From Bog-756 sp963737625 (GTDB lineage Bacteria; Actinomycetota; Acidimicrobiia; Acidimicrobiales; RAAP-2), in the NCBI GenBank assembly GCA_963737625.1, contig CAVTTK010000002.1:930001-994000 (forward strand): a DNA stretch of 64,000 nucleotides. Direction: 5' to 3'. The position numbers and the translations under genes were made by a program. Under the pieces are notes generated by a model. It searched no databases. It was given only the letters and a program-made list of their open reading frames with translations, and was not told where the DNA came from. Numbering within the stretch: the stretch's first letter is position 1; each line of letters opens with the position of its first letter. Below are positions 59,459 to 64,000 of the stretch, in pieces.

Positions 59459-60736
59459 CTAGATGGTCCCGGCCCGCTCGGCTTCGGCGAACTCGTCGTC
59501 CGACAGGCCGACCAGGTGGCACCAGACCGGGCGGTTGTCGGCGCCCAACAACGGGGCACCGGACGGCACCGGGGTGGGTCGACCCACGAAGCGGGGGAAC
59601 GGCGCCTGCTGCCGGATCGGACCCACCACCGGGTCCGCCACCGCCACCAGGTCGCCCCGGGCGGCCATGTGGGGATCGGTGAAGATGTCGGCGGCACTGT
59701 AGGCCGTGCCCACCGGGACGTCGTGGGCGATGCAGGTGGCCTCGATCTCCGCGGCGTCCCGTGCCCCCGTCCACGCCGCCACGATGCCGTTGATCTCCTC
59801 GGCGTGCTCCGACCGCAGGGCCAAGGTGGTGAATCGGGGATCGGCGAGGAGGTCCTCACGCCCCATGGCCCGGCACAGCCGGCCGAAGTTGGCGTCCGAC
59901 CCTCCCACGATGCAGATGTAGGCGCCGTCGGCGGTGGGGTAGTTGTCCAGGGGGGCGGAGTTGCGCAACCGGTTGCCCTCCCGGTTTCGGACCGTACCCA
60001 GCTGGTCGTAACCGGCCAGCGTCCACTCGAGCACCCGCAGCACGGCGCCGTACAGGGGGGCGTCGATGACCGCGCCGGTGCCGCCACCCTCGCCGGGTGA
60101 ATGAAGGTCGCGTTGGTAGAGGCCGGCCACGGCAGCCATGGCGGCGAACACGCCCGTCAGGTAGTCCGAGATGGTCACCCCGGGGCGCACCGGCGGTCGG
60201 TCGGGCTCGCCGGTCAAGTGGAGCAAGCCCCCGTAGGCGATGCCCAGGCGGTCGAGGCCGGGGCGGGACGAGTAGGGGCCATCCTGGCCGAAGACGCTGA
60301 TCCGCACGTACACCAGGCGGGGGTCGAGATCATCGGGGCCGAGGTGCCACTTCTCCATCGTGCCCGGTCGGAAGTTCTCGCACACCACGTCGGCGTGGGT
60401 GGCCAACCGTCGGAACAGGTCCTGGCCCTCGGGCGTTCGCAGGTCGCAGGTTGCGCCCCGCCGGCCCCGACCCTCGACCGACCAGAACAGGGAGTACGGC
60501 TCCCCGTGCGTGCCCTCGGCTGGCCCGTTGCCTTCGCCCCCGGAGTCGACGAAGGGGCCGATGGTGCGCATGAAGTCGCCGCGGCCCGGCAACTCGACCT
60601 TGATCACATCGGCGCCCAACTCGCCGAGGAGTCCGGCACAGAACGGAGCCGAGATCCGGGTCCCCACATCGAGGACCCGGAGCCCGGTGAGCGGACCGGC
60701 CGGTCCTGCTTCCGTCCCCGTGGGGCCCGGGTTCAC
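59459..60736 (-). CDS. Family III CoA-transferase (CaiB/BaiF)
   Basis: A 425-residue CoA-transferase that moves CoA between acids. It begins with GLRVLDVGTRISAPFCAGLLGELGADVIKVE, the family signature. DVVCENFRPGTMEKWHLG and ISVFGQDGPYSSRPGLDRLG follow; the Asp in PGLD is the likely catalytic residue that forms the acyl-anhydride. ISDYLTGVFAAMAA completes the core. The GTG at 60736 overlaps the crotonase stop (GTGA), so both are translated from one mRNA. Isomerase members (alpha-methylacyl-CoA racemase) share the fold, and the sterol-like context makes that an option. Confidence 0.92.
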   Translation of the reverse strand: MNPGPTGTEAGPAGPLTGLRVLDVGTRISAPFCAGLLGELGADVIKVELPGRGDFMRTIGPFVDSGGEGNGPAEGTHGEPYSLFWSVEGRGRRGATCDLRTPEGQDLFRRLATHADVVCENFRPGTMEKWHLGPDDLDPRLVYVRISVFGQDGPYSSRPGLDRLGIAYGGLLHLTGEPDRPPVRPGVTISDYLTGVFAAMAAVAGLYQRDLHSPGEGGGTGAVIDAPLYGAVLRVLEWTLAGYDQLGTVRNREGNRLRNSAPLDNYPTADGAYICIVGGSDANFGRLCRAMGREDLLADPRFTTLALRSEHAEEINGIVAAWTGARDAAEIEATCIAHDVPVGTAYSAADIFTDPHMAARGDLVAVADPVVGPIRQQAPFPRFVGRPTPVPSGAPLLGADNRPVWCHLVGLSDDEFAEAERAGTI

Positions 60737-61578
60737 GCGCCGCCCGACCGGTCGCCCCGGTCGCGGTCGGCGAAGACCTCCTTCATGGAGCCTTTGGCCT
60801 TCCGTTCCTCGAGGGCCTGAGTCGCCGTGGCCGTGTTGTGCATCCAGTGGTGGGCCATGAAGTGGTACTTCCACGAGTCCGATTTGCCCATGAGCTCCCC
60901 GGTGTGGTTCAAGGTGTCCTTCACCAGTTGGGCGGTGGCCGGAGGCACCAGCGAGATGCGCTCGGCCAACTGGTGGGTCCGCTCGGACAGCTGGTCCCGG
61001 GGGACCACCTGGTTGACCAGACCCAGTCGCCACGCCTCCTGGGCGTCGATGGTGTCACCGGTCAGGAGGAACTCCTTGGCTTTGCGGATGCCCAACTCCC
61101 ACGGCTCCACCAGCAGCTCCACGCCGGCACCGGTCATGCGCAGCACGGGATTGGAGAACACGGCGTCATCGGCCGCCACGATCAGGTCGCACATGGCTGC
61201 GAGCATCAGCCCGGCGGCCACGCAGCTTCCTTGGACGGCGGCGATGGTGGGCTTGCGGAAATCGTGGATTCGCTTGCACTTGTCGTAGTACATGACCTTC
61301 TCGTGGTACATCTTGCCCTCGGGGGTCTCCCGCATGAGCCGCCACTTGTCCGTCTCGCCGTCTCCGATGAGGGCCTTCAGGTCGTGGCCCGACGAGAAGT
61401 GCTTCCCCGCCCCGGCCAGGATCACCACCCGGACGGCGTCGTCGGCGTCGGCCTGGTCGAAGGCATCGTCCATCTCGTCGATGAGGCGGGTGTCCTGGGC
61501 GTTGGCCATCTCGGGGCGGTTCATGGTGATGGTCGCCACCGTGCCCTCCACCTGGTAGAGGATCGCTTCGTACTCCAT
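60733..61578 (-). CDS. Enoyl-CoA hydratase family protein
   Basis: A 281-residue crotonase-fold protein. HFSSGHDLKALIG and QGSCVAAGLMLAAMCDLIVAAD build the oxyanion hole. The C-terminus has MGKSDSWKYHFMAHHWMHN, like the longer subgroup seen at 40133. GAAGGA lies 7 nt before the ATG. The CoA-transferase gene overlaps its stop, and the dehydrogenase gene ends 36 nt upstream on the same strand, so the three form a probable minus-strand operon: dehydrogenase, crotonase, CoA-transferase. Confidence 0.92.
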   Translation of the reverse strand: MEYEAILYQVEGTVATITMNRPEMANAQDTRLIDEMDDAFDQADADDAVRVVILAGAGKHFSSGHDLKALIGDGETDKWRLMRETPEGKMYHEKVMYYDKCKRIHDFRKPTIAAVQGSCVAAGLMLAAMCDLIVAADDAVFSNPVLRMTGAGVELLVEPWELGIRKAKEFLLTGDTIDAQEAWRLGLVNQVVPRDQLSERTHQLAERISLVPPATAQLVKDTLNHTGELMGKSDSWKYHFMAHHWMHNTATATQALEERKAKGSMKEVFADRDRGDRSGGA

Positions 61579-61614
61579 GGGCAGTTCCTTCCCGATCGCC
61601 CCCTACCCGTCCGG

Positions 61615-62802
61615 TCAGTCCCGGGGGAGCCCCAACACGCGCTCGCCGACCAGAGTGCGCTGCACCTCGTTGGTGCCGGCGAAGATCGACGAGGCTTGAT
61701 AGTAGAGCCACGACCGCTGCCACATGCCGTCCCCCGGGTTGTCGGTCGCCCCCTGCCAGAGGGAGGCGGCCGGTCCCAGCACGGCCATGACCGTCTCGTG
61801 GAAGCGCTTGGACATCTCACTCCAGTACAGCTTGAGGGCACTACCCTCGGGCCCGGGGTGCTCACCGCGCTCCAGCCGGGTGAGCGTCCGCCAGTTGTGC
61901 AGCTGAAACAGCTTCACCTCGATGTACGCCTCGGCCAGGCGCTGACGGATCTCGGGATCGGCGAAGCCCCCGGGTGCCGGGCGCCCGGCGGCCAGCTCGA
62001 GCAACTCGGCCAGCAGCTGGACATGGATGCCCAGCTGGCGGGGGTTGACCCCCCGCTCATGGGACAGGGTGGAGTTGGCCACCGACCACCCGTTGCCCGC
62101 CACTCCGATGAGCTGCTCGTCGGGCACGAACACCTCGTCGAGGAGGACCTCGTTGAACTCGGCATCCCCCGTGATCTGCACCAGGGGCCGGACCTCGACA
62201 CCTTCGGCATGCATGTCGATGACCAGCGAGGAGATCCCCAGCTGGCGCTTGGGGGCATCGGGGTCGCTGCGGGCCAGGCACAGGCCCCAGTTGGCGAACT
62301 GGGCGTACGAGGTCCACACCTTGTGCCCGGTCACCCGGAACCCGCCGGGGACCTTGCGGGCCTTGGTGGTCAGCGAGGCCAGGTCACTGCCCGCCTCGGG
62401 CTCGCTGAACAGCTGGCACCACAGCTCGTCGGCGCCGAGGATCGGGGGCAGCCACCGCTGCTGCTGCTCAGGGGTGCCGTGGGCGAACAGGGTGGGGCTC
62501 ACCAGGTTGATCCCGATGCGGCCCACCAGCTCCGGGGCCCGGGCCCGGGCCATCTCCTCGGTGACCAGGAAGTGCTCGGTGGCACCCAGCCCCCGACCGC
62601 CCAGCTCCTCGGGCCAGGTCACCCCGACCCAGCGGCCCTCGGCCAGCATCGACTGCCAGAGGCGACCGAAGGCCACCACCTCGGCCAGGTCCTGGGAGCG
62701 AGTGGGGGGCTCGGCCCCGTACTCCCAGGGGAGGTTGGTGACGAGCCACGCCCGCAGGTCGGCGCGCAGCTCCTGCTGCGCCGCGGTCATCTGGAGATCC
62801 AT
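61615..62802 (-). CDS. Acyl-CoA dehydrogenase
   Basis: A 395-residue acyl-CoA dehydrogenase with a full middle domain: QLFSEPEAGSDLASL, VTGHKVWTSYAQFANWGLC and FNEVLLDEVFVPDEQL. The C-terminal SSIFAGTNEVQRT has Ala at the MCAD-Glu376 position. It is the FAD-binding type of subunit, and the divergent gene 100 nt away encodes the short TEP-less type, so the two may form a heterotetramer. The ATG at 62802 is used; a second in-frame ATG lies at 62790. A long open frame on the other strand is its shadow. Confidence 0.92.
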   Translation of the reverse strand: MDLQMTAAQQELRADLRAWLVTNLPWEYGAEPPTRSQDLAEVVAFGRLWQSMLAEGRWVGVTWPEELGGRGLGATEHFLVTEEMARARAPELVGRIGINLVSPTLFAHGTPEQQQRWLPPILGADELWCQLFSEPEAGSDLASLTTKARKVPGGFRVTGHKVWTSYAQFANWGLCLARSDPDAPKRQLGISSLVIDMHAEGVEVRPLVQITGDAEFNEVLLDEVFVPDEQLIGVAGNGWSVANSTLSHERGVNPRQLGIHVQLLAELLELAAGRPAPGGFADPEIRQRLAEAYIEVKLFQLHNWRTLTRLERGEHPGPEGSALKLYWSEMSKRFHETVMAVLGPAASLWQGATDNPGDGMWQRSWLYYQASSIFAGTNEVQRTLVGERVLGLPRD

Positions 62803-62888
62803 CGCCTTCAGCTTGGCACAGGGCGGTCCGGGGACGGGCCGTGCACCGGATGCCTGACCACTCGGAGGCGGTGTGGTCGCACGGACCG

Positions 62889-62894
62889 TATGCT
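62889..62894 (+). promoter_or_regulatory. -10 box, leaderless
   Basis: TATGCT, 8 nt, then the GTG at 62903. There is no ribosome-binding site before the start. Confidence 0.4.
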
Positions 62895-62902
62895 TCGCCG
62901 CT

Positions 62903-64000
62903 GTGGAATTCGAACTCTCCTCCGACCAGCAGGATCTGGCCGCTGCCGCCGGTGACCTCCTCGACGGGCTGGCCTCCCGAGACCGCATCCGGGCCTTCGT
63001 CGGGTCGGGGCCGGCTGACGATCCCGGGGCCCGGGACGGGGGTTTCGACCGACGGTTGTGGGAGTCCATGGCCGAGCAGGGCTGGCTGGGCGTGGAGCGC
63101 CCCGAATCGTCCGGCGGCCTGGGAATGGGCATGGTCGAGGTAGCCGTGCTCTGCGAGCAGCTGGGGCGGCGGACGGCCCCGGCCCCGTTCCTCGGCACCA
63201 TCCTGGCCATGGTGGCGCTCCAACAGGCGGGGGAGGACGAGGCCGCTCCGGGCGAAGCCGTGGCCGAGGCCGAGGAGTGGGCCGAGCGGCTGGCCGCCGG
63301 GGACGCCGTGGGCACGCTGGCCTGGGCGGCCCGCCCCGGAACAGTGGCGGCCCGGTCTGACGGGGACCGCTGGTTCCTCACCGGACAGCCGGAGCCCACG
63401 CTCTACGCCGCCGAGGCCGACGTCACCGTGGTGGTGACCGAGGATGCCCTCTATACCGTGGCCCTGCCGGCGGGGGAGCGGCCGAAGGCCGAGCCGGCCA
63501 TGGACCGGACCCGCTCGCTGGCCTGGCTGCGTCTCGACGACACCCCGTCTCGGCGCATCGGCGGGGTCGTGGCCGCCCAACGGGTGGTGGACCGGGCGGC
63601 GGCCGGCGCCGCCGCCGAGCTCTTGGGCACGGCGTCCCACGCCCTGGACATGAGCGTGGAGTATGCCAAGGTCCGCCGGCAGTTCGGCCATCCCATCGGC
63701 AGCTTCCAGGCCGTCAAGCACAAGTTGGCCGACGCCTTGGTGGACGTGGAAGCCATGCGCTCGAGCGCCTACTACGCCGCCTGGTGCGTGGCCACAGGCG
63801 ATCCGGAAGCTTCGCTGGCGGCGTCCATGGCCAAGGCGTGGTGCTCGGACGCCTCGGAGCGGGTCCTGGCCGCCGGCATGCAGGTCCACGGGGGCATCGG
63901 CTTCACCTGGGACCACGACATCCATCTCTCCTTGAAGCGGGCCCGACTGGACGGCGCGTCATTCGGCACCGCCGCCTGGCACCGCGAGCGCATCGCCGCC
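62903..64000 (+). CDS. Acyl-CoA dehydrogenase, 3' end cut by the window
   Basis: An open frame of 366 codons runs from the GTG at 62903 to the last base without a stop. It begins MEFELSSDQQDLAAAAGDLL and has LGVERPESSGGLGMGMVE, RRQFGHPIGSFQAVKHKLAD and GGIGFTWDHDIHLSLKRA, the FadE signature. The short, divergent middle domain without a TEP motif marks the partner type of subunit. Little can be missing, since the visible part ends in the usual WHRERIAA. It is divergent from the FAD-binding dehydrogenase on its left, so a heteromeric enzyme is likely. Confidence 0.9.
   Translation, partial: MEFELSSDQQDLAAAAGDLLDGLASRDRIRAFVGSGPADDPGARDGGFDRRLWESMAEQGWLGVERPESSGGLGMGMVEVAVLCEQLGRRTAPAPFLGTILAMVALQQAGEDEAAPGEAVAEAEEWAERLAAGDAVGTLAWAARPGTVAARSDGDRWFLTGQPEPTLYAAEADVTVVVTEDALYTVALPAGERPKAEPAMDRTRSLAWLRLDDTPSRRIGGVVAAQRVVDRAAAGAAAELLGTASHALDMSVEYAKVRRQFGHPIGSFQAVKHKLADALVDVEAMRSSAYYAAWCVATGDPEASLAASMAKAWCSDASERVLAAGMQVHGGIGFTWDHDIHLSLKRARLDGASFGTAAWHRERIAA

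Noticed and set aside
60838..62955. A 705-codon open frame on the plus strand opposite the crotonase and dehydrogenase genes
   Set aside because: It is the antisense shadow of two clearly coding genes; its translation is low in complexity (His, Gly, Val, Leu rich), has no domain and no ribosome-binding site.
1..64000. tRNA, rRNA, CRISPR array, insertion sequence, integrase or attachment sites
   Set aside because: No cloverleaf-like or rRNA-like stretches, no regularly spaced repeats, and no transposase or recombinase motifs were seen in any reading frame; intergenic gaps are short.

Overview
The window is about 64 kb of GC-rich DNA; lines sampled around ordinary genes run near 72% G+C. It carries roughly 57 protein genes and no tRNA or rRNA that I can see. 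Gene content points to a free-living, heterotrophic, high-GC actinobacterium, possibly of the Acidimicrobiia. The pointers are many acyl-CoA dehydrogenases and CoA ligases, a CGAAC-N4-GTTCG LexA box, frequent GTG starts, overlapping start/stop codons, TANNNT -10 boxes placed directly before start codons, and the MurL/MurD2 route to D-glutamate. The class-level assignment is inference.

Layout, 1-33.5 kb. (1) 1-3.0 kb: an ECF-type vitamin/metal importer (T fragment, double ATPase, S component). (2) 3.0-22 kb: a mixed housekeeping and stress region. It holds a zinc metallopeptidase, a LexA-box-controlled AlkB-like repair enzyme, an encapsulated ferritin without its shell gene, a transglutaminase-like protein, flavin and aldo/keto oxidoreductases, a GNAT-AAA+ fusion, a biotinyl-carboxyltransferase fusion, an esterase, a UspA protein, an HDAC-like deacetylase, a Kef-type antiporter behind a tiny leader ORF, a DsbA-like protein, and a divergent LysR/MFS pair. 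(3) 22.2-28.3 kb: a compact exporter operon encoding a MacA-like adaptor, a MacB-type ATPase and permease, a His/Asn-rich micro-ORF, a secreted DUF5666-like protein and a second adaptor. Three of its products share Gly/Phe-rich low-complexity sequence. (4) 29.0-32.3 kb: a SixA-like phosphatase followed by MurL and MurD2, which together make UDP-MurNAc-L-Ala-D-Glu without needing free D-glutamate.

Layout, 33.5-64 kb. This half is dominated by acyl-CoA catabolism: six acyl-CoA dehydrogenase genes (one a double-domain fusion, one cut by the window edge), four crotonase-fold enzymes, three AMP-forming CoA ligases (one frameshifted), a family III CoA-transferase, a thioesterase, an SDR, an amidohydrolase, and an HMG-CoA-synthase/DUF35 fusion coupled to a thiolase. 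The combination resembles sterol, isoprenoid or branched-acid side-chain degradation. Interleaved are a redoxin with a WCGC site, an epoxide-hydrolase/SRPBCC/phosphotransferase cluster, a frameshifted acyltransferase-SGNH membrane protein, a copper amine oxidase and a P450-type ferredoxin.

Two regulatory patterns recur. At least ten genes carry a TANNNT box 6-8 nt before the start codon, as expected for leaderless transcripts. Three micro-ORFs overlap, or end within a few bases of, the start codon of the next gene and could drive coupled translation. Two one-base frameshifts in otherwise intact genes may be real lesions or assembly errors.
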